Numbered from the stretch's first letter, positions 1 to 5,289 are shown. The stretch: DNA of 6,292 nucleotides from an uncultured Eubacteriales bacterium (GCA_900321335.1 ONVR01000340.1:1-6292); one strand, 5' to 3'. Numbers and translations: made by a program. Notes: generated by a model not told the origin, from the letters alone.

Positions 1-109
1 CACCGCATAAGAGGACGGTGCCGGTTCTCGCGGGAAGGCGATACAGCGACAATTGTAAAACCACCGGGCGTACCACCTCGTTAGAGGGGGGTACCGTTTC
101 TCGCCAGAA
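1..109. repeat. Two diverged tandem copies of a ~73-base non-coding element
   Basis: Positions 1-36 align without gaps to 74-109, with 27 of 36 bases identical by hand alignment. The shared core reads roughly AGAGG..GGTRCCG.TTCTCGC. Similarity resumes weakly around 53-58 and 124-129 (TTGTAA in both). Copy 1 can fold as CACCG (1-5) with CGGTG (16-20), or alternatively as GAGGAC (11-16) with GTTCTC (24-29). Copy 2 keeps comparable pairings: ACCTC (75-79) with GGGGT (88-92), or GAGG (84-87) with TTCTC (98-102), in part through G-T pairs. No open frame spans the element on the plus strand. The first copy starts at the window edge, so more copies may lie upstream. The role is unknown; a structured RNA, a duplicated protein-binding region or an intergenic repeat are all possible. 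Confidence 0.45.
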
Positions 110-140
110 AAGTTGTCACAAAGTTGTAACATATTTCCTC

Positions 141-170
141 TTTACTTAACGTCACATTATGCTTTATAAT
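141..170 (+). promoter_or_regulatory. Promoter of ireB
   Basis: A perfect -10 box TATAAT lies at 165-170. TTTACT (141-146), matching four of six consensus bases, sits 18 bases upstream as the -35 box. Transcription would start near 177, giving a leader of about 80 bases before the ireB start. The surrounding DNA is AT-rich, as expected for a sigma-A promoter. Confidence 0.65.
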
Positions 171-241
171 GTTATACGTGATATGATTTCCAAACGGCAA
201 TGACGGACAAGCCGCTGATCGGAACGGCAGGTCTGACACAT

Positions 242-246
242 GGAGG
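242..246 (+). promoter_or_regulatory. Ribosome binding site that sets the ireB start at 258
   Basis: GGAGG at 242-246 lies 11 bases before the ATG at 258. It overlaps the upstream in-frame ATG at 240, which has no comparable site before it. This favours 258 as the true start. Confidence 0.65.
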
Positions 247-257
247 TGTACTTTTCG

Positions 258-500
258 ATGGACGATTTAACAAGAAAGTTTGACGTCGTTTCCAACGACG
301 CCGATTCCAGGACGATCCTCAGACAGGTGTATGAATCGCTGCGTCTGAAAGGTTATAACCCCATCAACCAGATTGTCGGGTATATCCTGTCAGAGGATCC
401 CACTTACATAACCAATTACAACAACGCCAGAAGCCTCATCTGTAAGCTGGATCGGGACGAGCTTCTCCGGGAAATGGTGGTCCATTACTTAAATCAATAA
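258..500 (+). CDS. ireB: IreB/ReoM family regulatory phosphoprotein (UPF0297)
   Basis: The 80-residue protein carries the family hallmark KGYNPINQIVGYILS (residues 31-45), followed by DPTYI and an N-A-R-x-L-I stretch near 56-61, and a C-terminal RDEL-type segment. Length and order match IreB of Enterococcus and ReoM of Listeria. In those bacteria the protein is a small cytosolic substrate of the PASTA-domain Ser/Thr kinase; ReoM controls ClpCP-dependent degradation of MurA, the first committed enzyme of peptidoglycan synthesis. The single N-terminal threonine (T5, in TRKFD) is at about the place of the known phospho-acceptor, which is an inference from memory of the family. The start at 258 is chosen because GGAGG lies just upstream; starting at 240 would add six residues. 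The gene has its own promoter and terminator, so it appears monocistronic. In many Firmicutes ireB sits between alaS and ruvX, but neither is seen here. Confidence 0.93.
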   Translation: MDDLTRKFDVVSNDADSRTILRQVYESLRLKGYNPINQIVGYILSEDPTYITNYNNARSLICKLDRDELLREMVVHYLNQ

Positions 501-506
501 CAGGTT

Positions 507-543
507 GACTTTCCGGCCGAAACTGGTCGGAAAGTCGTTTTTT
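507..543 (+). terminator. Intrinsic terminator after ireB
   Basis: GACTTTCCGGCC (507-518) pairs with GGTCGGAAAGTC (525-536) as a 12-bp stem with one G-T pair and a six-base loop (GAAACT). Six T residues follow at 538-543. It lies six bases after the ireB stop codon. Confidence 0.92.
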
Positions 544-573
544 CGCGTTCCTCCATCCGCAGCATCTGTAACC

Positions 574-611
574 TCCGTTTTTATTTCGCAGAAAATTATT
601 ACGAAAACGGA
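574..611. promoter_or_regulatory. Inverted repeat just upstream of the second promoter
   Basis: TCCGTTTT (574-581) and AAAACGGA (604-611) are perfect 8-base inverted arms separated by 22 AT-rich bases. A small TTTC/GAAA palindrome lies inside (584-594). The right arm ends eight bases before the -35 box at 620. This could be a binding site for a dimeric regulator or simply AT-rich upstream-element DNA; no known operator consensus was recognised. Confidence 0.3.
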
Positions 612-619
612 ATCAAGGG

Positions 620-648
620 TTGACATTCAAGAAACAATGTGTTACAAT
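620..648 (+). promoter_or_regulatory. Near-consensus sigma-A promoter of the 96-aa protein / hydrolase operon
   Basis: A perfect -35 box TTGACA (620-625) is followed after exactly 17 bases by TACAAT (643-648), five of six for the -10 box. Transcription should start near 655. This is the strongest promoter visible in the window and implies robust expression of the two genes downstream. Confidence 0.85.
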
Positions 649-657
649 TCGGTTACA

Positions 658-690
658 AGTTGAGCAGGCCGCCTTGCGGTGTGCTCAACT
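658..690 (+). promoter_or_regulatory. 5' leader stem-loop
   Basis: AGTTGAGCA (658-666) pairs perfectly with TGCTCAACT (682-690). An internal 4-bp stem CCGC (669-672) / GCGG (676-679) closes a CTT loop. The hairpin begins about three bases after the predicted transcription start, so the mRNA would open with it. Such 5'-terminal stems often stabilise mRNA. There is no T tract, so it is not a terminator, and the ribosome binding site at 724-730 lies outside it. Confidence 0.6.
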
Positions 691-723
691 ATTGGCCTTG
701 CGTGCAACCCAAAAAACTAAGAA

Positions 724-730
724 AGGAGAG
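724..730 (+). promoter_or_regulatory. Ribosome binding site that selects a TTG start
   Basis: AGGAGAG at 724-730 sits six bases before TTG at 737. No ATG or GTG lies at a suitable distance, so translation is assigned to this TTG. The in-frame ATG at 620 overlaps the promoter -35 box and cannot be the start. Confidence 0.8.
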
Positions 731-736
731 ATTTGC

Positions 737-1027
737 TTGGCAAAAACGGCAGCAGTTCTGACGTATAAAGGACATCCGCTCAGAAGAAAAGACAGTCTGA
801 TCTATTACGGAAGCATGGCCGATCCGTACATCATCATGCTTCAGGTCACCGAGACGAAAAAGGTCAAGGATATGGACGTTGCAACCCACGTGATCGTGCA
901 GCTGCAGAAGACCGATCCGGATCTGAAGTCGAAGGACCGCATCGTAAAGCAGAGCGAAAAAGGCGGGCTTTACGAGGCAATGGATATTGCCACGGTGTGG
1001 CTGGACAGAGCGTTGGCTGCGGAATAA
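737..1027 (+). CDS. Conserved-looking small protein of unknown function (96 aa)
   Basis: The protein starts at TTG 737 (M-A-K-T-A-A-V-L), set by AGGAGAG at 724-730. It begins with a short strand-like segment and a YKGHPLRRKDSLIYYGSM region (residues 9-26), then a hydrophobic IIMLQV strand, a basic and acidic middle (TETKKVKDMD), a second strand (HVIVQLQKTDP) and a C-terminal helix ending in AMDIATVWLDRALAAE. There is no signal peptide, membrane segment or cysteine, so it is probably a small cytosolic alpha/beta protein. Similar short proteins seem familiar from Clostridia, but no function is recognised and none is assigned. It has the strong promoter at 620-648 and is followed after 21 bases by the NlpC/P60 hydrolase, with which it very likely shares an mRNA. 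A coding role is well supported by start signals, operon spacing and codon use. Confidence 0.85.
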   Translation: MAKTAAVLTYKGHPLRRKDSLIYYGSMADPYIIMLQVTETKKVKDMDVATHVIVQLQKTDPDLKSKDRIVKQSEKGGLYEAMDIATVWLDRALAAE

Positions 1028-1048
1028 CGCCTGGCAAATGGAGGAACC

Positions 1049-2224
1049 ATGAAAATAATAAAACAGATCATCGGCGCCGTACTCATTGTTGCGGCATTGG
1101 CATCTATGCTGGCACTGTCAGCATCTGCCGCGGGAACACAGGCGTACGGCGCCGCAACCGTTCAGGCATCATCCCTGAACATCCGCTCCGGCCAGGGGAC
1201 TGACTATTCCATTGTCGGCTCCATCCCTGACGGCGCGATCACCGTCATTCTTGACAAGACCAGCGACGACTGGTATCACATCAACTACAAGGGCACGGAG
1301 GGTTACGTCGCCAGCCGTTACCTTGTCAACGTACTGACGGCGGAAAACTTCGATGCCACCGGTAAGGTCAACGGGACGGACGTTCTCTGCCGGGAGCGGC
1401 CCAGCACTTCCAATGCGATCCTGGGCACCCTGCAGGATTACGGCACCTATACCGTTGTGGGAATCAACAACGGCTGGTATAAGATCGTCTACGGCTCCGG
1501 TTATGCCTACGTGCGCTCCGATCTGATGGATATTGTGGGCGACGGGGCGGCCACGGCAAGCAGTTCTTCCACGTCCTCTTCCACCGCTGTGGAATCATAC
1601 ACCGGGACCGGTACGGTGACCGGCACCTATGTCAGATGCCGCGCCGACGCCAGCACAGACTCCGAGATCCTGGGCTACTTTACCTACGGCGGTTCCTATG
1701 AGGTCATCGGCAAGAGCGGAAGCTGGTACAAGGTCAAGTACGACAGCTCCACAGAGGGCTTTATCTACGGCGATTACCTGCGCCTGTCTGACGGCAGTTC
1801 CGCCAGCGTCACAACGACCTCCTCTTCTCAGGGGACCAGCGGCGGCCAGGCGGTAGCGGACTTTGCCCTGCAGTATGTGGGCTATGATTATGTATATGGT
1901 GGTAAGTCACCCTCTACGGGCTTTGACTGCTCCGGCCTTGTGTACTACACCTACAAGACACATTTTGGGTTTGATGACCTGTGGAGAGGCGCGGAAGACC
2001 AGTACCTGTATAATGGAACTTGGGTTCCCAAGAGCGATCTCGTTCCCGGTGATCTGGTGTTCTTCTCCTCTGACGGTGAAGGGGTGACCCATGTGGGCAT
2101 CTACATCGGCAACCAGCAGTTTGTACACGCCTCTACCAGCAGAACGGGCGTGATCATCAGCAACCTGGACAGCAGCTACTACACCAGCGTATATTGGGGC
2201 GCCAAGAGACTGATTTGGGAATAA
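1049..2224 (+). CDS. Secreted SH3-domain NlpC/P60 peptidoglycan hydrolase
   Basis: The 391-residue protein is a cell-wall hydrolase. Residues 1-28 form a signal peptide: a basic KIIK start, a hydrophobic core and an S-A-S-A cleavage site near 24-28. Three bacterial SH3 repeats follow at about 36-94, 104-163 and 186-247, each with an LNIR-like turn, a spacing glycine and a W-Y segment. Serine/threonine-rich linkers lie at 168-184 and 249-265. The C-terminal NlpC/P60 domain (about 266-388) carries the catalytic FDCSG cysteine C294, H348 in THVGIYIG and H360 in FVHAS, the expected Cys-His-His triad. The family cleaves peptide stems of peptidoglycan, commonly the D-Glu to diamino acid bond, while SH3 domains bind the wall. 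Cysteines C114 and C197 occupy the same place in SH3 repeats 2 and 3. The start ATG has GGAGGA just upstream. It is second in an operon with the 96-aa protein and ends at a strong terminator. Confidence 0.95.
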   Translation: MKIIKQIIGAVLIVAALASMLALSASAAGTQAYGAATVQASSLNIRSGQGTDYSIVGSIPDGAITVILDKTSDDWYHINYKGTEGYVASRYLVNVLTAENFDATGKVNGTDVLCRERPSTSNAILGTLQDYGTYTVVGINNGWYKIVYGSGYAYVRSDLMDIVGDGAATASSSSTSSSTAVESYTGTGTVTGTYVRCRADASTDSEILGYFTYGGSYEVIGKSGSWYKVKYDSSTEGFIYGDYLRLSDGSSASVTTTSSSQGTSGGQAVADFALQYVGYDYVYGGKSPSTGFDCSGLVYYTYKTHFGFDDLWRGAEDQYLYNGTWVPKSDLVPGDLVFFSSDGEGVTHVGIYIGNQQFVHASTSRTGVIISNLDSSYYTSVYWGAKRLIWE

Positions 2225-2234
2225 TCGAAAGCAC

Positions 2235-2269
2235 AAAATCACCGGGAGATTTCTCCCGGTGATTTTTTT
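2235..2269 (+). terminator. Intrinsic terminator after the NlpC/P60 gene
   Basis: AAAATCACCGGGAG (2235-2248) pairs with CTCCCGGTGATTTT (2253-2266) around a four-base loop, with a run of seven T at 2263-2269. It lies ten bases after the stop codon and closes the plus-strand operon. Confidence 0.95.
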
Positions 2270-2327
2270 GACAGCCGTGGGCTATCATGCTGCGGTTGCA
2301 AATTGGAAAGGGGATTCGTCGGAATGG

Positions 2328-2358
2328 AAAAAGGGAGCGGTGTGCAGCCGCTCCCTTT
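2328..2358 (-). terminator. Intrinsic terminator of the ATP-grasp gene (convergent)
   Basis: AAAGGGAGCGG (2330-2340) and CCGCTCCCTTT (2348-2358) form an 11-bp stem with a seven-base loop. Read on the minus strand it ends in five T residues (A run at 2328-2332). It lies about 30 bases beyond the ATP-grasp stop codon. Together with the terminator at 2235-2269 it insulates the two converging units. Confidence 0.85.
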
Positions 2359-2389
2359 GCTGGTCTCTTCTGTCAGTTGTGAATCAGAT

Positions 2390-3394
2390 TTACTTTGCCT
2401 CCGCTTTTTCATATTGTTTGACACGCTTGATGAGATCGTCAACCATCCATTTGGCGCCTTTCTGCGTTGGTATCTGGATGAGGTCAAAGCCGGGGCCACG
2501 ATTGCCTTCGATGAGGAGAGGACCATTTTTACCGATAGCAACATCCCAACCGACCAAATGTATCTGGTTGTTAACCTGTGCGGCTTGTTTACAGGTTTCT
2601 TTGATTTCATTCCAATAGGGAATTTCGCAGCCGTCATACTTTGTGCCGTCATAGGCGTGTTCAAAGCGGTCCAGTCTCATATTCATGGCGTCGCCTTTGA
2701 TTTTGCCGGTTTCCAAATCGACAATTGCACAGCATCCTCCGGCATGAATATTATCGGCAATGGATTCTCCAGCACCAAATCGGCAGCTGGCGAACATGAT
2801 CTGCACATCAGACCCGACAATACCGGTAACGACTCGAACCGTATTTACGCTTCTTTGGCTCATTTTAGCCCAACGGGGATCTTGCTCAATCAGTTCTTCG
2901 ATTATGCTATTGGCCTCAGCAGATTTTTTGTAAAACTCTTGAGGGTCACCAATCTCATCTCGATGGATGACCTGGATGCTCTCACCACCAAGACCGATTT
3001 GAGGCTTTACAACGAAAGAGGGATGCTTTTCAAGAAAAGATACAAAAGATTCAAAGCCATCCTCATAATTTACGTAATCACGATGTGTAAAGGCGTGGTA
3101 ATTCTTGTGAAAGGCGAGCTTGTTGGAAATATAAGGTGACCACTTCACAGGACACAGTATTTTTGTGGCTTTGTCCATCGAGCCGATTGTTGCAAAGGTA
3201 CCGCGTTCCTTCCAACTTTTGTTATAAAAGCGATAGTTCAGATAATCCTGCAGGCCAGAGCCGAAAAAAAGCGTGCAAAGTGCTGTGTCAATGAACAGCG
3301 TCACCGGCGTCTTTCGGCACTGCCTTGATAAAACCTTCAAGTCATTCCAGTAACGCCGATAATTGCCGCGAAGTGCAAAACTAACAAGTCCCAT
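2390..3394 (-). CDS. Sugar-transfer-associated ATP-grasp family protein
   Basis: The 334-residue protein matches the ATP-grasp group found in cell-surface polysaccharide loci (ATPgrasp_ST type), at typical length. An N-terminal region rich in aromatic and basic residues (about 1-110) precedes the catalytic core. Visible core elements are FVVKP with nucleotide-binding lysine K130, the glycine-rich GLGGES loop (134-139), the acidic hinge IIEELI (164-169), SVNTVRVVT (182-190), the ADNIHAGG segment (213-220) and the Mg-binding GWDVAI...LLIEGNRGPG with D284, E296 and N298. ATP-grasp enzymes join a carboxylate to an amine, thiol or similar group through an acyl phosphate; the substrate of this group is not established. 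No membrane segment is evident, so a cytoplasmic role before export is likely. The start has AGGAGAGG six bases upstream. It lies 219 bases downstream of the flippase gene, suggesting a shared job in making an exported surface molecule. GC content is lower than in the genes at the window ends. Confidence 0.88.
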   Translation of the reverse strand: MGLVSFALRGNYRRYWNDLKVLSRQCRKTPVTLFIDTALCTLFFGSGLQDYLNYRFYNKSWKERGTFATIGSMDKATKILCPVKWSPYISNKLAFHKNYHAFTHRDYVNYEDGFESFVSFLEKHPSFVVKPQIGLGGESIQVIHRDEIGDPQEFYKKSAEANSIIEELIEQDPRWAKMSQRSVNTVRVVTGIVGSDVQIMFASCRFGAGESIADNIHAGGCCAIVDLETGKIKGDAMNMRLDRFEHAYDGTKYDGCEIPYWNEIKETCKQAAQVNNQIHLVGWDVAIGKNGPLLIEGNRGPGFDLIQIPTQKGAKWMVDDLIKRVKQYEKAEAK

Positions 3395-3424
3395 TTTAAT
3401 CCTCTCCTATAAAACAATCTTTGT

Positions 3425-3465
3425 AAAAACCCGGAAAAAGTGGGCTTTTAATGGCTTTCCGAGTT
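3425..3465 (-). terminator. Possible terminator or attenuator between flippase and ATP-grasp genes
   Basis: On the minus strand AACTCGGAAA (3465-3456) pairs with TTTCCGGGTT (3437-3428), a 10-bp stem with one G-T pair, followed by T residues (A run at 3425-3429). The 18-base loop is large, so the signal is moderate. It could end flippase transcription or, because a candidate promoter lies upstream at 3509-3536, act as an attenuator in the ATP-grasp leader. Confidence 0.45.
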
Positions 3466-3508
3466 TCCCTGTATGGAGAACATGCTTTAAACTCCATTGT
3501 TAATAATA

Positions 3509-3536
3509 AATATATCACTTGAAAAAGAAAATACAA
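3509..3536 (-). promoter_or_regulatory. Candidate promoter of the ATP-grasp gene
   Basis: On the minus strand TTGTAT (3536-3531) and TATATT (3514-3509) are spaced by 16 bases within DNA of only about 25% GC. The -10 box matches five of six consensus bases, the -35 box three of six. It would give a leader of about 110 bases containing the hairpin at 3425-3465. Confidence 0.35.
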
Positions 3537-3613
3537 GACCGAAATGTATTGCGATAAACGCAAGAAACCCTGCTCTCAATGTTTATGCTATTGTGAAAAG
3601 TAAAACAAGGATG

Positions 3614-5182
3614 CTACCGATGGAGCCGATTGAGAAAGGTGATTGCTTTCTGACCTGTTTTGCCGGGGAGGATACGGGCCAGTAAACCGGTAATCAAATC
3701 GTGTTCATACGGATTCAGCCCATAGCGCCAGAGAGTCAGGCCATAAATCACAACAAAGATGGCACCCCACAGGACAATACTCAGATATCCCAGTACCGGC
3801 GCAAACAGGGCGATCAGAACTGCGGCAGCGGCCGGCAGAAGCATGGAGGGGATCAAATTGACAATGTTTTTCCAAAAACGGGGAATGTCCAGTCCGATGT
3901 GTTTGTGATAGTACCAGTTCATCAGAATGACGTTGCCGATGATCGTAGCGATTACGGTACCGATGGCGGCGCCCAATCCCTGCCACCGTCTTGCAAGAGG
4001 AATCGTCAAAAGAATGTTTCCAATGGCTACAGCGAAATATACGAGGGAGCGGAACTTGTGCATATTCTTGGCGCGCTGAATTTCAAGACCGATATTTTGA
4101 ATGGAGGGAAACAGCGTGGTTAAGAACAAAATCAACGCGATATAATAGGCGGCGCCGTACTCGCTGCCCCCGGCCCAGCGGATGACGAAGGGCCTTCCCA
4201 CAGCCACGAAACCCAGTAAGATACAGACCATGAGAATAAACTGAATTCGCCCAATCCGGATAAATAGATCATCCAGCTCCGACATGGGCCTTTTCGCGGC
4301 GATGAGCTTGTGCACCCGGGGCGTAAGAACGCCGGAGATGGCGTTGGCAAAGGACAGGTAGTACAGATTTAGCTGGGCGCCCACCACGTAGATGGTGACG
4401 GCAAAGGTGCCGTGAAGCCAGCCCAGCATGAGCCGGTCGATGCCCCAGTTGATCTCGTCGACGATGATGCCGATAAAAACGTACAGGGTGTAGCCGAAAA
4501 TATCCCGCATCAGGAGGAAATCCGCCCGTCGGAACCGGAAAGAAAAGGTCATGTCCAGCTTCCTGACGCAATAAAACACATTCAGCCCGCCGCACAGCAG
4601 GGTGACGGCCAGTGCCACAAGGGTGATGGCGATGGAGCGAAAGCCGATGAGAAGCAACGGAATGCACAGCAGGGGATTGAGGACCGACTTGGTCATGGCC
4701 ACGATCTTCTGGAATACATACCGCTCGTGGATCATTACGTTGGAGTCAAATATGGTCAGGGGCATGGAGATGGCGGCTGTGATGCTCATGATCTGCAGGA
4801 GGGTTTTGCCCAGAGCGATTTCATCCGCCGTCAGCTTTTTCCCGAACACCACGTCCCCGTGGTAGGCGAGAAAGGAGCCAATGACCAGGATCAGGGTGCC
4901 GAGGATCAGATAGATGGAGAAGAACATGCCGTTGAGCTTGGCCATCCGCTTGTGGTCATGCTCCACCATGGCCCGGAGGGAGTAGCGCACGTAGGCGCTG
5001 CCCAGACCGAAATTCAGCAGATTGAGATAGGATATGATTGGGAGCACCACGTTGTACACGCCGTACTCGCTCGTCCCCAGGTGGGAGAGCATGATCGGCG
5101 TGTAGATCAGAGAAATGACGGTGCTCAAAAGGATCGAGGCGTAAGAGAGCATCACGCCCGATTTGACCTGATTGATTCGCAA
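3614..5182 (-). CDS. Wzx-like polysaccharide flippase (MOP superfamily)
   Basis: The 522-residue protein is almost wholly made of hydrophobic segments, about 12-14 membrane helices. The N-terminus is typical of oligosaccharide flippases: a first helix (about 10-32), the LGTSEYGVYN motif (35-44), a second helix and the FGLGSAYVRY segment (58-67). Such proteins move lipid-linked oligosaccharide units across the cytoplasmic membrane for capsule, exopolysaccharide or teichoic-type polymers. Translation is assigned to TTG at 5182-5180 because GGGAGG (5195-5190) lies seven bases upstream. A charged SDEIALGK-like loop (around 117-124) and a basic C-terminus face the aqueous side. The gene has its own promoter at 5255-5283. 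The first two thirds (about residues 1-347) are GC-rich like the rluD region, while the last third is poorer in GC, with a sharp change near 4140. The substrate cannot be told from sequence; no glycosyltransferase is adjacent. Confidence 0.92.
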   Translation of the reverse strand: MRINQVKSGVMLSYASILLSTVISLIYTPIMLSHLGTSEYGVYNVVLPIISYLNLLNFGLGSAYVRYSLRAMVEHDHKRMAKLNGMFFSIYLILGTLILVIGSFLAYHGDVVFGKKLTADEIALGKTLLQIMSITAAISMPLTIFDSNVMIHERYVFQKIVAMTKSVLNPLLCIPLLLIGFRSIAITLVALAVTLLCGGLNVFYCVRKLDMTFSFRFRRADFLLMRDIFGYTLYVFIGIIVDEINWGIDRLMLGWLHGTFAVTIYVVGAQLNLYYLSFANAISGVLTPRVHKLIAAKRPMSELDDLFIRIGRIQFILMVCILLGFVAVGRPFVIRWAGGSEYGAAYYIALILFLTTLFPSIQNIGLEIQRAKNMHKFRSLVYFAVAIGNILLTIPLARRWQGLGAAIGTVIATIIGNVILMNWYYHKHIGLDIPRFWKNIVNLIPSMLLPAAAAVLIALFAPVLGYLSIVLWGAIFVVIYGLTLWRYGLNPYEHDLITGLLARILPGKTGQKAITFLNRLHR

Positions 5183-5189
5183 AGGAGTA

Positions 5190-5195
5190 CCTCCC
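5190..5195 (-). promoter_or_regulatory. Ribosome binding site that selects the TTG start of the flippase
   Basis: GGGAGG on the minus strand (5195-5190) lies seven bases before the TTG at 5182-5180. A weak 6-bp stem (TCAGGC 5198-5203 / GCCTGA 5215-5220) lies just upstream and leaves the site exposed. Confidence 0.75.
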
Positions 5196-5218
5196 TGTCA
5201 GGCGGAAACCGTTTGCCT

Positions 5219-5255
5219 GAAAAAGAAATATTGGGGTGCAAAATACACCCCAATA
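5219..5255 (-). terminator. Intrinsic terminator of rluD, overlapping the flippase promoter
   Basis: TATTGGGGTG (5229-5238) and CACCCCAATA (5246-5255) are perfect 10-base inverted arms with a seven-base spacer. On the minus strand the stem is followed by TTTC and then five T residues. It begins 35 bases after the rluD stop codon. Its first base is also the last base of the flippase -10 box (5255), so it might double as an operator. Confidence 0.75.
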
Positions 5256-5283
5256 GTATAGCACATTTTTCCCTGCCTGTATA
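5255..5283 (-). promoter_or_regulatory. Promoter of the flippase gene (extended -10)
   Basis: On the minus strand TATACA (5283-5278) and TATACT (5260-5255) are separated by exactly 17 bases. TGC directly precedes the -10 box, giving an extended -10 motif. Transcription should start near 5248, inside the hairpin at 5229-5255, leaving a leader of about 65 bases before the TTG start. Confidence 0.7.
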
Positions 5284-5289
5284 CCTTTT

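Noticed and set aside
72..104. T-box-like motif (GGGGGGTACCG) upstream of ireB
   Set aside because: The core needs AGGGTGG followed by ACCGCG with a TGGN bulge to pair with the tRNA end. Here the T is missing, there is no terminator after it, and the downstream gene is not a synthetase or amino-acid gene.
1..109. CRISPR-like array
   Set aside because: Only two copies, about 75% identical, with a spacing of 73; CRISPR repeats are near-identical and no cas gene is present.
240..257. Upstream ATG of ireB at 240
   Set aside because: No ribosome binding site precedes it, and the GGAGG at 242-246 overlaps it and serves the ATG at 258.
620..736. Extended start of the 96-aa protein at ATG 620
   Set aside because: This ATG lies in the promoter -35 box and the added residues would be read from the leader stem-loop; TTG at 737 has a proper ribosome binding site.
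997..1203. Short open frame across the junction of the 96-aa protein and the hydrolase
   Set aside because: It overlaps two well-supported genes in another frame and lacks a ribosome binding site.
2303..3139. Plus-strand open frame (278 codons) opposite the ATP-grasp gene
   Set aside because: It covers the convergent terminator, has no convincing start signals and opposes a gene with clear catalytic motifs.
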